Positions 40,901-52,942 of a stretch of 64,000 nucleotides of DNA are shown piece after piece; position 1 is the stretch's first letter; every line of letters begins with the position of its first letter. The notes beneath the pieces are model-generated. The model searched no databases. It saw only the letters and a program-made list of their open reading frames with translations, and was not told the origin of the DNA. This stretch comes from Erythrocercus mccallii (taxonomy: Eukaryota; Chordata; Aves; Passeriformes; Dicruridae). The position numbers were made by a program, and so were the translations under genes. The stretch lies in contig VZRG01000530.1 of NCBI GenBank assembly GCA_013397435.1, positions 374,441-438,440 of the forward strand. The letters are read 5' to 3'.

Positions 40901-43361
40901 GTCTGTTACTTTCCATGCCAATTAATAGAAAGTATTTTCATCCCTTTCTGCTTTATTGTTCTTCTTATTTTCCTTCCTGAAAGAAGATCAGGTAAGATTT
41001 CCTTTTAGTCAGTCCAAGAATGACTTAAAGTATCCTTCCTTAGAGACCACACCAGCACAGCAACTGCCAAGAGAGGATATTCAGGTCTCTCTTCTTCCAT
41101 GTTCTGGCTCCAAGAAGTTCTTTTCATTTTGGTACAGTCCCTTTGAGGCAGGCAACAGAAGGATGAGCCTCTCAAAGTACATTGCCTAATGCTGAGGAAA
41201 GCAGGAGTTGTTGTGTCTCCTAAAAAAAGAGGAGTCACAGAAGTTTCAAGCGAGCATTTAGTATCCTACATGCTGAAATTACTGTATCCCAGAAACAGAA
41301 GCTAGAGGAAATAAAATATGAGAGGTTTTTGTGCAGAAAAGCTCTTCAAGTTAGTGCTAAAAAGCAAGATATCACCTAGGGACTTTCCAAGAATCCTCTC
41401 ACACATCCTATATGTAGTGAGATATAAATGCTGATGATCAACAGATACATTAAGATGTCTGGGGGAAAAATGAGACAAACAAAGAACAAGGAAGGGGGAG
41501 GAAGGGAGAATGAAAAAATCCAGAAGTTTTTGGGTCCATACATGGGATACCATAGCCAGCTTTGTTCAGGAGTCTGGAATATTGCAGCCTGTTACTCCTG
41601 CAGCAAACATTGCAACCTGAGAAGATCCTGTTTCGTGTTTAAAATGAAGAAAATAAAAGGATTGGGCCTGTTTTTTTCTGCAGCTTTAAGAAGCAGGTAT
41701 TTTCAGTTCCAGTTCTAGTAGGTGAGTTATGGGAAAAGGAAGCATACTTTATATCCAAACATTACTGCACAGAAAGTAGAAGCCAGATAATATTTGTTTT
41801 CATTGTACAATGCTATGGTTTAAGATATCTCTTTTTTTCACTGCAAGTGTGAATTGGTACTTTTTGCTCTTACCACAAGAGCTACCTTCAGCTAATGGCA
41901 GTCTGTTTGGGTGCTGTTTTGTACACAAGCAGCATGCACGACTGAGGTCAGGCAAAGCTCAGCAGTCACACAGCACCTCCAAGGGCTGTATGGATTTTCA
42001 GGTTACTTTGTTTCCAGAAATCTCTTTTATTTGGCCTTTGGAGTCCTGATTTTAGCTAGTAGGTAAAGCTAGCCTCCAATGCCAATACATTCTGCCAGCT
42101 TCTGCCACTACTACCCCAGCAGAACAAAACTGGAAACTGAAATGCCTCCTCAATCCCAACACCATTAATTCCAAGATCTGGCATTCCACACCTGTATAAA
42201 GATATCACCATTTCTTCTGTCACTGATAAGTGAGTATATTTGATAACATATACAGACTTCTTCAAAGGAAATAAATTTTGCTTTGCTGCTGCATCTCAAA
42301 ACCCTGAAAAACTGAACACATTGTATGAACATGCAAGATTTTTATCTCTGGCTTCTACATACACACTATGGATGTTTAATCATGCCAGCATACAGTATCC
42401 ATAGTCTAAAATCACAAAAAATAAGTCTTCATTTTACAGTACCAGTATACTTGTTGCCAGCACTAATCTCTGACTGACAATTTACTGATAATTCACAAGT
42501 GAATTTAAGAACATTTCTTCAAATAGTTAAAACAACTACAATTATTTCAGTAAGTGCATGAAGTGGGAGGCAGTAAATAAGGATGAAGAAAGGGCACAAG
42601 AGTGCAAATGTACAAGGGCTAAAATAGGAAACCCATGGAGAAAGGAGAAGAAGAGAGAAAGAAAAACAATCTCTTTACACAGGGGGATTATATTGAAAGA
42701 AGCAAGACAAGAAGAGTGTATGTGGAAGTTTTTTAAACAATAAGGACTTCTGCAAATAGAATAAATAACTTCCTAAAAGTTCCCTCTGGGAATTCCTCAA
42801 AATGTTCATCACTGACCTGGCATGAAGATAGAAAAGGCAGATACTGAAAAGGAAAACCACTTTCAAAAACAACCCTCTACCCGCATGAAAGGATTTCTTG
42901 GTATGACAGGATGATGAGGGATCCTTTATGACTGAGGCTTGTCTTCAGGCCAGCCAAGCAGAGGATGAGAGAAGAGGGGATATATAAATATAAACATTCC
43001 TGGGCAAAAGATGACCACATTTGGGCAGCATGTCAAGGGATCTGGGAAGTGCTGTGGACAAGCTGTACACACACCCCTCGGTACTGGGCAACGTGTCTCC
43101 TGCACAGGGTTACACAAGCTGACACCATGGTTGGGTCCCACCTCTTCTCTGTTCCAGCCTGAATACTGGGAATGGCTAAAGCCCCAGTTTCTTTGCATGA
43201 CACTAGCAAAATAAGAAACCTAAATGCTTCCCTTTTCCATGGATACATTCTGTGATAAAATAGCATCCCAAATTAAATTTTTGATAACACAAACCTATTA
43301 ACTAGGAACGTACCTGAACAAATTCTGAACAACAATCATTCACAAGAGAAGTGAGATCCAT
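27145..43361 (-). CDS. MACC1: MACC1, gene-level entry (five coding exons)
   Basis: This is a signalling and transcription-associated adaptor, known in mammals for promoting MET expression and cell motility. It is a paralogue of the endocytic adaptor SH3BP4. Joined exons 43361-43314, 40494-40380, 38349-36311, 33783-33595 and 27357-27145 give 2604 nt and about 867 residues; the human protein has about 852. Visible regions: SEGTLID motif (about 40-46), two NPF motifs (81-83 and 91-93), a basic/serine stretch RSGRSKSVSD (about 149-158), ZU5 (about 225-320), UPA-like region, SH3 (about 560-632), and two death-like domains from about 645 to the end. There is no N-terminal SH3 domain, which argues for MACC1 and against SH3BP4. 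All frames are intact. The first exon is the least certain part, and 5' noncoding exons probably lie further right. Confidence 0.93.
27930..28312 (+). mobile_element. CR1 LINE fragment with internal deletion
   Basis: The left part (about 27930-28080) matches a CR1 coding segment: ACAAAGGATGAGGAAAAGG, then GAGGTACTCAATGCCTTCC and a GAGATGGAAAACAAGGATGG stretch, typical of the region before the reverse transcriptase. The right part (about 28090-28312) is the CR1 3' region: TTGGATATTAGGAAAAAATT, GAACAGGCTGCCCAGGGAAG, TCACCATCCCTGGAAGTATT and GGTCTTTTGCAACCTT. The reverse transcriptase body between them is missing. The element is antisense to MACC1. Limits are approximate. Confidence 0.85.
28883..28913. 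repeat. (CA)n followed by (TA)n microsatellite
   Basis: About ten CA units pass directly into about five AT units, a compound dinucleotide repeat inside the last MACC1 intron. Confidence 0.9.
29106..29247 (-). other. Exon-like open segment inside the last MACC1 intron
   Basis: On the minus strand a 142-base segment starts after GGTATGGCAG, preceded by a T-rich tract, and ends at TCAG|GTAAGT, a near-perfect donor. One frame stays open for 47 codons and reads as a lysine/glutamate-rich helix-like peptide beginning QKLKEMLKETMTESVLGKLK and containing WRKVQNYEQ. I do not recognise the family. The length is not a multiple of three, so splicing it between the last two MACC1 exons would shift the final exon out of frame. 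It could be an alternative exon, an old exon relic, a transposon piece or chance; roughly one in ten random segments of this length would stay open. Confidence 0.25.
29731..29774. repeat. 22-base tandem duplication
   Basis: Two adjacent copies of ACAAGAGAAGCTGGTATTTC-type sequence (22 bases each) differ at two positions near their ends. Confidence 0.85.
31856..32590 (+). mobile_element. Solo LTR of an endogenous retrovirus, plus orientation
   Basis: This 735-base block begins TGTCTTGGGTTATGG and ends CTTCAAACTGAGACA, giving the TG...CA ends of an LTR. It is bounded by identical 5-base repeats ATGGG at 31851-31855 and 32591-32595. Inside are a GC box (GGGCGGGG near 32131), a TATA-like AGATAAAAAC (32155-32164) and a variant polyadenylation signal AGTAAA (32440-32445), the usual order of LTR promoter and 3' processing signals. 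The copy at 8414-9129 is the same family in reverse. No internal viral genes are present. It lies antisense within the last MACC1 intron, so its promoter points away from the MACC1 reading direction. Confidence 0.88.
33595..33783 (-). CDS. MACC1: MACC1 penultimate coding exon (death-like domain linker)
   Basis: The exon is 189 bases, 63 codons, phase 0 at both ends, residues about 735-797. The acceptor is TTGTTGCAG (33786-33784 CAG) and the donor CTGGAG|GTAAGG. The peptide begins ALLKIDCQGLVARL, contains WRELAEKLARLTKQQIEAYE and ends GAVALE. It joins ...LYELII upstream to MMWKPAYDF downstream without changing frame, as in mammalian MACC1. DCQGLV is closer to SH3BP4 than to human MACC1, where I recall DCQELV. 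Confidence 0.96.
34884..34986 (+). mobile_element. CR1 LINE 3' tail
   Basis: The sequence runs from a CAACCTGGTCTGGTG-like stretch through GACAGTTGGAACGAAATTTA and GGTCCCTTCCAACCCAAGCC to the terminal ATTCTATGATTCTAT, the diagnostic avian CR1 3' end. It is a short 5'-truncated copy, antisense to MACC1. Confidence 0.93.
35768..35910. repeat. GATA microsatellite merging into a 30-base minisatellite
   Basis: Six to seven GATA units (about 35768-35794) are followed by a degenerate stretch and then about three copies of a 30-base unit, TATAGATTAGATATAGATAG plus ATGATATAGA, from about 35823 to 35908. The third copy ends in TATCTA. Conceptual translation of the reverse strand shows a 10-residue period, as expected from a 30-base unit. 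Confidence 0.92.
36311..38349 (-). CDS. MACC1: MACC1 large coding exon (NPF motifs, ZU5, UPA-like, SH3, first death-like domain)
   Basis: This 2039-base exon encodes residues 55-734. It opens in phase 1 after TTTTAAACAG (AG at 38351-38350), where AT completes an Asn codon, and ends ELII at donor ATT|GTAAGT. Visible in order: NPFWNELSGSNPF (81-93), SLDSSGDELDIDCLL, RSGRSKSVSDFLDI, a WLSHRQLTRSCLDLE and SPGWAQTQ block shared with SH3BP4, a ZU5 domain (LPDSDINIHVPAGHVLPGEF), WDYVHRTVSVGIYGPKYIHP, VVFQLWGKHTFLLEKLQDL, KSAPWLLIPT, an SH3 domain (YLLEYFKGDTIALLG to GLVHCKNVKVI) and the start of a death-like domain (LTYIYSVVLSTVSESVYDW, ALAEVLGYSHMSLDDF). No frameshift or stop breaks it. A KKKR run near residue 723 overlies a T-rich tract on the plus strand. 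Confidence 0.98.
38350..40379 (-). other. MACC1: MACC1 intron before the large exon (phase 1, 2030 bases)
   Basis: The donor is TACA|GTATGG, a rather weak match to consensus, and the acceptor TTTTAAACAG. It is AT-rich, with no recognisable repeat or other feature. Confidence 0.8.
40380..40494 (-). CDS. MACC1: MACC1 N-terminal coding exon with SEGTLID motif
   Basis: The exon is 115 bases, residues 17-54 plus one base. The acceptor is TTTCTTCTAG (AG at 40496-40495); the donor A|GTATGG leaves one base that joins AT of the next exon to make Asn. The peptide starts EENSSSSGTDSLSSGEI and continues PRSRSEGTLIDVDD, then RTTSDSYN. It aligns with the human MACC1 start, which I recall as SGRIAQSMSEANLIDME, including the CN/YN at the junction, and even better with the SH3BP4 start LPRCKSEGTLIDL. 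There is no ATG in frame before the SEGTLID motif within the exon, so translation must begin in an exon to the right. Confidence 0.9.
40495..43313 (-). other. MACC1: MACC1 first coding intron (phase 0, 2819 bases, predicted)
   Basis: It is defined by the donor CAG|GTACGT at its right end and acceptor TTTCTTCTAG at its left. Its right boundary depends on the predicted first coding exon. No recognisable repeat or other feature was seen inside. Confidence 0.6.
43314..43361 (-). CDS. MACC1: Predicted MACC1 first coding exon
   Basis: On the minus strand an ATG at 43361-43359 opens 16 codons (MDLTSLVNDCCSEFVQ) that end exactly at a good donor, CAG|GTACGT, in phase 0. That is the phase needed to join GAG GAA AAT of the exon at 40494. 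The frame is also open further upstream, with another ATG at 43382-43380 that would add seven residues. Neither ATG has a strong Kozak context, and a short overlapping out-of-frame ATG lies between. Possible acceptors for a 5' UTR join are CCCTTTCAAG and CTATACAG just upstream. No homologue of these 16 residues is known to me; the call rests on phase, donor and position. Confidence 0.6.
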
Positions 43362-46300
43362 GCATGTGGGATATACAGTCATATACTGATCAGCCTTGAA
43401 AGGGAAGGGTATAAAATGCTTTGGATGCAAAAAGAGGGAGCTCTGTATAGGAAGAGCCAGAGACCAAGCTTTTCATTTGCTGTAGCAACTGAATAAGAAA
43501 GATGTAAACTGACAAGTGCTTAATGATGCAAGGAATTATTTGACTGATGGCATGTCAACTCACAGTGGGAAGTCAGAAGGGAATGAAGAAGTGAAGGGGT
43601 TGGAAAGAGATCAGCTGTGGAGGTGACCAGTGAGTGAACCTGAGTGACTGCTGAGAGATGTGGCACTTTTTGTGTGACAGCAGTTAGCCAGGTGCATTCT
43701 GCTGGGGATTGCTTGACCCATAAGAACATGTAACTCAGGACCCACTGCTGGCAGCACTGTTTCAGAGGAAGAAAAATGCAGTAGATGCCCTAGAGGAAGA
43801 AGAAAGTCTTGGGTAGAAAGTTCAGTTTCACGAAAGCCAGGAGACAGATTTGCTGCAGACGGCATTTTTGCTGCATAAAATGCCTCCAGAAATTTCTTCC
43901 AGGTCTTTCAATATTCAAGTGTGCTTTTCTTTTTCCAGTCTTACTATCAAATAAAACATATCCTGCTGTGTCTAAAACAGTGGTAATGAAGAAAATAAGA
44001 AAAACTCAAAGGCAAACACTTCCCCACGGTCTTTGCCTTCAAAAACACAAGAGAACACATTCAGTTTTTTTAAGTATCAACATCCCAGAGCAAAACACTG
44101 GCAATTTATATTCCATTCTACCTTAATCCTTCTTCAAAAGCAGGTTTTGTTAAGAACAGAGCTCTCCTGTGGCCATGTCTCCCCATGGACTTCTACATAT
44201 TCTCCACAGACTGTGCCACCCTTAGTCAAAAAGATTCATGGTCTTTGTATCCTGAGGGTGAAGTTTATGCATTAGTAGTGACAGAGCAAGAAACAGACAC
44301 AGGTGATGGTGATGTGTCTCATTCCTCAGGCTCATTGGGTTACATGGGGGAAAATTACTTCCTACTTATACAGGTTGTGTTGTTAGACTTCCAAGTTTCT
44401 TTCTGAAAAAAGAGAAAAGTAAATGCAGCAGAATGTTAAATAAAATGCTCCTCATCTAACCAAATACTAAGTATACTGAATTATTTAAATTCTATTATAT
44501 AGAGGGAAGAAAAGGAATTCTAAAGCAATATACAGAAGAAAGATTGTTTCAGGACTGCACATCACCAACAACCCTAAGCCACTGCCCATTCTCAGCAGAC
44601 TAACTTATTTTGAGTAACCATTAGCTACAGTAATAAGCCATATTTTAACTGTCCCTTGGCTCTTGAGGCCTAGAACAGCTTTAAGCAGCTGACAGTTCAG
44701 TGAGAGACTCTTGGATCCAAGTTACTAATCTTTGATTACGGAGCTGTACTGTGGTACTGTAAGCAACAGCAGTACACATAGTAAATGGAACATTCAGCTG
44801 AAGTGAGGAACTCTGATTCATTTTAGTCTGGTGCATGTGAGGCAATCAAGGAAATGCATCTGTATCTCACTTCTAACAGAGACAAAATTGGCTTTTAATG
44901 TTCAGCATTAAAAGTACTCAACTCCTAATGTGGTAATACTCAGCAGCAACATAATGATTTAGTATGACCTAATACCTTGCCATTTTGACTGTAATTATAG
45001 AAATAAATTTTCAATAGATAGGTCTGCTTGTTTACTCTATTGTTAAATAGTGGCCAAGTCTGGTACCTACTTTTTCAATGTTCTGAAAATTTATCACCCT
45101 GTGGTAACAGCAGAGCCTTCATATTGAACCCAGGGCTTAGATTTTCTGCAGATCCAACATTTGTCTGAATGGTTGCTTGGAACTGACACAATCACTGCTC
45201 CTAATACTTCACTGGAGCTGGAGCTAAAAGGTAGAGCTGGTACTCTCAGCACAACAAAAATGGGAATTGAAGTGGGTCACCCTCTCAGTAGGTTTCCACT
45301 ATTTTGCAGGTGGGTTTTTAAAGCCTCTGCTCAGGTCTGTAACTGAACAGCAACCCAGAACTGACTGCTTTTTAGCCTGTTCAGGGAACACTATGCAAAT
45401 GAAAATAGCTATACCATAGACACTCCCTCCACAAGGCAAGTATCCTTCCTTCCTTTTCGCACATCTACGCTTCTAGAACTGCTTGTTAAAAGCATAAGTG
45501 GTAGAGTGTTTATTTTCAATTATAAACTTCACATTTGGGAATATTGTTTACCCAAAAGCCTCAGGAGTGTGTAGTTAAGTTTTGATGTTTTCTTTTAGAT
45601 TTTAGCTAACCCTCTGAAATACCCCACTGTTTCACTTAGGCCTCAGGAAAAAAGAAACTTGTTGCCTTTTACTTACTTTACTAAGTAACTTCTTCAAGAG
45701 CAGGAAATGGAAAGCAAATATCTCACAAACTAATTAATGAAAGGAGCCAACTTGGCACTATGAAATTGCATATTTATTCTCTTTCGTGAACTGAGAAAAC
45801 ATTGCAAGTTTATTAGCTTAATTCTTCTATGGATATCCTTACACCTGTAAAAACAATAGTTAAAAGTCACACTGTGTTCTCATTTAGTGTGTATACTTGT
45901 ACATGCTTTGGAAACACAGTAGTTTTTTCACTTTCAGAGGTTCTGTGAAACAACTTTTGGTTCACAGAGATTACAATACTACAAATATTGTAATATTGTA
46001 CTACTGACTGAAGTCAACAGCTGCTCCTTCAAAGTGAATATTGAAAGTACTCTGTAAGGAACATCTTTCATTTAGAAGTTTCATTACAAATTAAAATTGC
46101 CTCTTCTAGGTGCCACAAGTGTCACCATAATTACTGCATTAAACATTTCAGAGCAAGGCAAAGCCTGTACCTACCATGTTCTGCATGTGAACTAGAGCCC
46201 TGCTGCTTTTCCTTCAGTACTTTTAATGTTTGCTAGGATGACACAGAAACCTCAGCTATCAACATTTTTAATCAACCTAGAGAAGTGGGAGCTACCAGAA

Positions 46301-49300
46301 TTCTCAAAATCTCTGTTAGCTATTTATATCCCTGTGAACTATAGCTGTGATCGCAGGTTTTTGAGTACATGGTACCTCCAAAGTACTCTATATTTCATTA
46401 CCCTGATTTCTTCTTCTCTTTCCACTAAGGTAGATTTTTTTTTTCTCATATCCAGGCTGCTTACAGGAATTACACTGGGTTTGTAACTGAGCAACTTGCC
46501 TGTCAGTGGCAAGTGGAGATAAAGGCTGAGACATCTGCCCACTAGTATGGCTTAGAGAGTGCTCCCAACCCTGTACAGTATTTATTATGTCTTTCCCTGG
46601 GAAGGGCTCATGTCTGAGTCTATTAATGCCACAAGTCAGCTTTGAGCAGGATAGATATGAGCTGAGGTCTTTGAGGGCAGGAAGTGGTGGGGACAGAAGT
46701 AGCAGTAGCACAAACTGAAATCTTTTGTAATGCCTCAGAGTCTCTGGGGCATGACCAAAAAGGAAAAAAAAAAAAAATCTTCCTCTGTCCCAAAGACTTA
46801 ATTCTGGCAACACTATTCCAACTTTCCAGTTATATATAGAAAATAGCACATCTACTACCCAGCCAGAAAGCAAGCAAAGTATTCACTTTCCAGGCAATCA
46901 AACCCAGGTCAAGTAGTGAAGTAGTTCTTCAGTTCTTCCATAGAAATTGGCAATCAGGCGCTCTGAGTTACATGTTTCATAGAAATAATTACTCTTAAAT
47001 TTAAGGGCTGAGCACAGGCAGAGAAGAAATCCCTCTTGACTTTCAACATTTAAACATCTCATCTGGCCCAGTGATGTGATAAAAAAAAAAAATCCTGCAA
47101 GAGCTGTGCTCACTTCACAGCATCATGGTAAAGCAGAATACATCAAGGAAACCACCCACAGAGAAAGATCAGTGTTTTAGTTGCTCACAGCTCTTAAAGC
47201 TCTTGAAATTATTATTGTAATTAATATTAACAACAGACTTTGAGCACCTAAATCATCTGGATATGTTGCAAAATATGCAGGATGGTTTTTCTGCTATTTC
47301 AGTCTAGGAATGATATGACAAAGTGACGTGGCTGACGCTATGTCAGGATCCAGTCTTGAACATCCAACTGTGGAACTAAATTGCCTGGCAGTGTGCTACC
47401 TGGATAGAGACACTTTATTTTGGACAGGTGTAGATTAAGATTCATGAGCAAAATATGCAATGAGAGTCTTGTAGGAAATTGAACCTGATATTCAGGCAAA
47501 TAAAAGGTGCCTTAGTCTTCTGGAATCCTGGTTTCAGCAAATTGAGGTGAGTGCCCAGAGAAGGATACAGGGAGAGACTACAATGTGCTGTGCCTTTGAT
47601 GAAATGTGCTAGAAAAGCTTCTTTCCATGAGTATCACAGGAATTCTGTGATACTCAACACAAAGGAAGAACATGTCAGAAAATCTGTACTGTCAGGTGGA
47701 CCTTTTTACATGGAACTACTTTGGTTTGAAGTTGATTAACTTGGAGTGGCGACAAAAAACTCCAACACACATACAAATACAAAAATTAATTACACAGTTA
47801 CACACATGAAGAATTTGCTTTGTAATGTTTAAACTATCTCAGGCAAGCTTTCAAAATGTATAACTAGCAAAAAGGGGACCCCAGTTGTGTAGGGCAAGAG
47901 CAGCATGGTGAAGAAGGGGGAAACATGTCAATCACTTGTTCTACTTCTATTGGGAAATATAAAGGAAAATAAATGCTGAGATGGCAGAAACAATGGAAAA
48001 TGTGTGAAACATGATCAGCTCAACATGAAAAAAAATTAATAAAACAGGCAACTATCTGTTTGGGAAAAATAATTGTATTAAATATAGTAGAAGAAAGTAA
48101 ACCCATTTGGCAAGGACTCCTCTGGTCAAAATTACAGGTTAGTTCAGAGAGTTAATAATTCCAAGCATAATCATTCTTCAATGCATCCACAAATTACATT
48201 TTGCTCTACTTGACTGACCACATAACAGGCACAGGGAACATGTACAAGCACAAATAGTATGTTTGATAGATTACAATAATATTCACAAGGAAAGACTCTT
48301 ACCTATTTTTTGTGTATTGATCTGTTTTGACTGAAGGACTTGTTTAATAATTTTTGACACTTTAGGAACATGGCAAAAAGAGCATCAGAGAGGGAGCCTT
48401 AATCACAGAGACAACTTCCAACATATACTGCAGAAAGTGAACTTTTCCTTTGTTACTTTTTATGGCAATTGTAGTTCCCAAAGTTTGGTTGGATCTTTTC
48501 TCCAGAAGTGAGACATCATTGCATTTAAAACATTTGTGCCTGTGTTGTTAATAATAGTCTAAGCTGTCCATTAAGTTACACCTGCCAATATTTTAAAGTT
48601 ATTTTTGACAATGTAATTTTGAAGGGAAGAAGGGAGTTCATAAAAATGCATTTTGTTCTCTAAAAGCCAAAAACAGCACCTCTTATTATACCGCAGACTC
48701 TCCCTTTACATAACAATCACACATGCTCTTGACAAGAAAAGGCCCAATTATTTCTATCAAATAGGATGCATGTTTAAATGGACAGTTTCTCTACTAATGA
48801 AGGACATTTGAGCCTCTGAACTGGACTCTCACCTACGACCCTTTAATAGTTTTGTTAACTGAATACTTTCACTGAAATAATATGACTCTAAAATGGTAAA
48901 GATCCAGCAACAAAAATTGAGTCAGAGAAAAATAAATTGCCATGGAATATTCTGATATCCCATTTAATATCCATCTCTAATTACAGAAGACTGCACATTT
49001 CAGAAGAAAAAAGAAGAAGTCCTAACTATGAAAATGAAGAACTGCTGCTTCCAGTATCGCTGGTAGAACCAAAAAGACAGGGATTCTATTTATTTTTTTT
49101 TAAAATACAGTGTTCATTGTCACTGAGGAACAATCAAATGCGGGAAGATTTGAGGCAACAAGTTTCCAACAAATTACAAGCTCTTACGTGTCTAAATATA
49201 GTTTTTAAATCTAGCTGCTTTACAGGCTCATCCATTGAACTGTCTAATCCTACTTGTTTAGAGGAGGGCATCTATACTTTTTGTCGTTAATGTTTGGTAA

Positions 49301-52300
49301 ATTAAGCAGAATAACATGTTCAATTTCATTCACTTTTTTGCAGGAGTTACGCTCACTCTTCTAAAAAATACTCTTTACAGAAGTGAAAGCAAGAAGTGTA
49401 AGAGGTAATTGTTCCAGGTCTCTTCCTCCCATGCATATATCCTTTAACCACCTTCATTCTCTTCACTGCACCACTGTATCCAAACTGCAGCAGCAGTTCT
49501 CCTGGTGCTGCACACCATTAGCCTAGATGCAGTGTCTCAGTGAAAAGCTAGTTTTCCCATCCAGGAAAACCACACTATTATATTGCCATTGATAGTATTA
49601 TCCACTGGAGGAATCTTAAGTCTGTGTGTTCCCTTGTCCTGGCTCCCTGAACAACTCAGACACAAAAGCCATTCCTGAGGTCCTCACCAGACAGTTGGCT
49701 GATCTCCAAAATCAATCAGTGAGATGTTTGTACAACAAATTGGGTGCCACATTAGCCCAGGCATTCCTGTGTTGACTTTTATCTCCTATTGTCTCTATTG
49801 CCCCCAAAAGCAGCAGCAGAGCTCCAATTTGCTTTTCCTAGCATCCCTGTCCACCAGGTTGCTACAGACACCCTACCTTCCCACTGGTTCCTGCTCTTCT
49901 TTCTGAGCTAACATCACCAAGGACAAAATTTGATAAAGCGGCTGGGAGAGTTGTAATTGTTGAGGAACAGTATGACCTGGCACTATACACTGATGGGTGC
50001 CTAATGATGCAAGAAACCTATCCCACACAGCTCTATAACATCTTGCCATACCATTTGCCATGAAGAAAGCCTAATGTTAATAATAATGTTATTTCTTCTC
50101 TGTGTTTAATATGGCAGTGGTGCAAAGAGAAAACAGGCATAAAGCTGTTGCCTCTTTCTTTCTTATTTCCTTCCCTATCTCCACACAGGTTCCTTGGCTA
50201 TGACACTGTGTTAGAGATTTTGAGGGAATGAGCATAGGACAGAAAATAAGGATGTCAGTGGCTCAAGCTCTATAATAGAAAAGACTCTCCACTCCAGTCA
50301 CATGTCAAAGAGCAAAAAATAAACCCCAAGCCAACCCCTATGTTATCATAAATTTATCATAAAATAGTCAGTTTAGTTGCACAAAAATTTTCATTTGTCC
50401 CAAAAAATCGGGCTGACATCCTGAAATAAAAGCAATGGCTAAAGAGATGTAGTCACAAATTGCTTAGAAAGCTGGACTGAAAGCAAACTTATCAAATTCC
50501 CTGAGAGCCTCTCAGACATTCCTGCAGAAAATCTCCTGGACAATGATTCAGATATGCTGTTGATTATACTCCATCAATTCAAAATAACTGCCCAGACTTT
50601 TATTTCAAGCTTTACTATTTTTCACCATAGTTGAAGTTATTGCCTTTCCAGTGGAAGTAAAAGGCTGTAGATCAGTAACTCTTAGATAGAATCACAGCAT
50701 TTATACAGTATGTTATGTCCAACTTCTCCCTTGGTCTGTCCCTGCCCCTTCCCCCTTCCAATTTAAAAAAAAAAAAAAACAAAAAACCAAACCGAACTAA
50801 CAAAACCTAAACCAAAACAAACACAACTCCAACCACTCTTGCATTTTTCCAAGAACTTTTACAAGAGAAAATTAATTTTCACCAGGAAAATTGGTGAAAG
50901 AACTGGCAACTCTTAAGCCTTGTGATAATCCTAGTGTCAATCCTTTGTTTTGCCTCACCATTCACAAACACTGAGTATGCTTGCCTTTCAACTTTATATA
51001 GACTAAGCAAGTATTATATTTATAGTACAATATTTTGTACTATTAAGTCTTTGAAAAAGCTGAAGCTCCATGATTTCACTGGTTTCCTATGCAAAAAAAA
51101 AGAAATCCTGGGTGGCATTTATCATCTAAACCCACCTCTGTAGCCACATGATGTTCCACTCATTAGAAAGAATAATCATCTGGTATACAAAGTGAAACCG
51201 CTCTACAGGCTATTGTCAGACTACAGAAATTACAGAAAATTTATTTGAGACCACTAGGATATTTAAACATCATGCAAAACCATATTAATTTCAGAACTAC
51301 TATTTGGAAATGAAATTTTCATGTGATGTCTAGGTTTGTTTTTTTTTGACAGCCTGGCTTGCAGGAGAGGAGGATAAGCTCTCCCTGCTGGAGGAAACCA
51401 CTAACAGTGTCCCATACACTGGCTGTAGCACATTGAGAGGAGCAGACATCCATTTCAAATATCATTAGACAGCCCAGGGCACAAAGTCTCTACAGGTACC
51501 AGAACAGGCCATTTCTTTTGGGATCTACATTTCTGGGAAGCTATAGTTTTTCTAGCTGGCCTGTTTTAGTCTCATCAGTAACAGCAGACCAGCCTTTGCT
51601 TTAGACAGAAATAAACCAAATACAAGTGAAACAAACTAAATTCCAGACCTCACAATAGCTTTTTAGTGCTTGATGTTCCTAGTTAGGAACCTGAAGGCAC
51701 CTGCCATGTGTTAGGTCAGAGAATTCAGCCTATTCAGAAACACCTTCCAAATGCCAGCCCTAAAGAAAAACTTTTTCTGGTGTCGCCTTCATAAGTTTAC
51801 TGTCCTTGCTCCATTTGTATCACAACGTGGGAGGATGAATTCACAGCCCTTCCATAAGGTCACTGACTTTGATGATCAAAGCATTCCCTTACCCATCTCA
51901 CCTCCCTGGCAGCAAGTCTTGAGTTTTACACCTTTAAATTGCTCCTACACCTCAAGATAATAAGGTTCAAAATGTGTGTTTCGTTATGTGAAATTCTGCA
52001 GAGCCATACATGCAAAATTCTACTGTTTAGTTTTTCCTAACCAAATTTGTTACTCTGTGTTGGATTTCTTTTCTGTAGAGATCAACATATACAATATGTT
52101 TACAGTGCTGCTGAAGGACTATTTAGGTCAATCAGCTCACTCCTACCATTGCACATATATCCTTGCCATCACTGCCAGTGGTTCCTTGATTAAAGAATAC
52201 AAGTGTCATGATGTCCTAAATATCATAAACATCCTTTTAACATTTAGCTTACAAATAGCAAATCAAGCACACACCTTGATGTGCACCTTGCTGCATGACA

Positions 52301-52942
52301 CCAAGTAACTTTGCTTAAGGCATTTTTCCTTGGCTGTAATGAGACAGGAGACTCCTGTTATTTGTTTTATCTCTATCCTACAGACACATGTAATCCTGAT
52401 TGTGCAATTTATTGGACGTGTTTTTCAGCCTCCCTTTTATGGAAATTATTCATCTATATTTCAGGTCACTGATGATGACAAGCAGATATTTGCAGAACAC
52501 CAGATTCTCCAACAAAGTGTTGTCTAATACAGAAAGGGGAAAAAAAGCATGAAGTATGTCAGTCAATACTTAAATATATTCTGCTTCCAAAACTTCATCT
52601 AAGCTTTAATTTGGCAAATATTCTTGGAGGTGCATGTTCCAAATGTTGGCCAGCATGAAGTTATTTTAGGTCAGTTCTTGACAGATCACCACCCAGGGTT
52701 ATATTTGCATAGGTCCTTTCATCTGTAAAAAATATAAATATGTACAACTTTGCTGAAAACTTGAATTGTTACGATCTAAACATAATGTGTTTATAATGTT
52801 TATCTGTTAGCTATTATACAGCTATGTCATATCCACCAGAAGTGAAAAGTATCACACAGAAGGTCATCAATGAGAATGTAAGAAGACATTTGTCTAACAT
52901 AGTGCAAGTTCTAATCCTCAGAACATCAGGAGATTTCACTCT

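Noticed and set aside
27145..43361. Assignment to SH3BP4 instead of MACC1
   Set aside because: The N-terminal SH3 domain of SH3BP4 is missing, the length fits MACC1, and the C-terminus (SALDKMKNPVTKEWRELTG) is closer to MACC1.
46388..46873. Open frame of 161 codons on the minus strand
   Set aside because: It includes a poly-Phe run from a T tract and ordinary non-coding composition, with no familiar motif.
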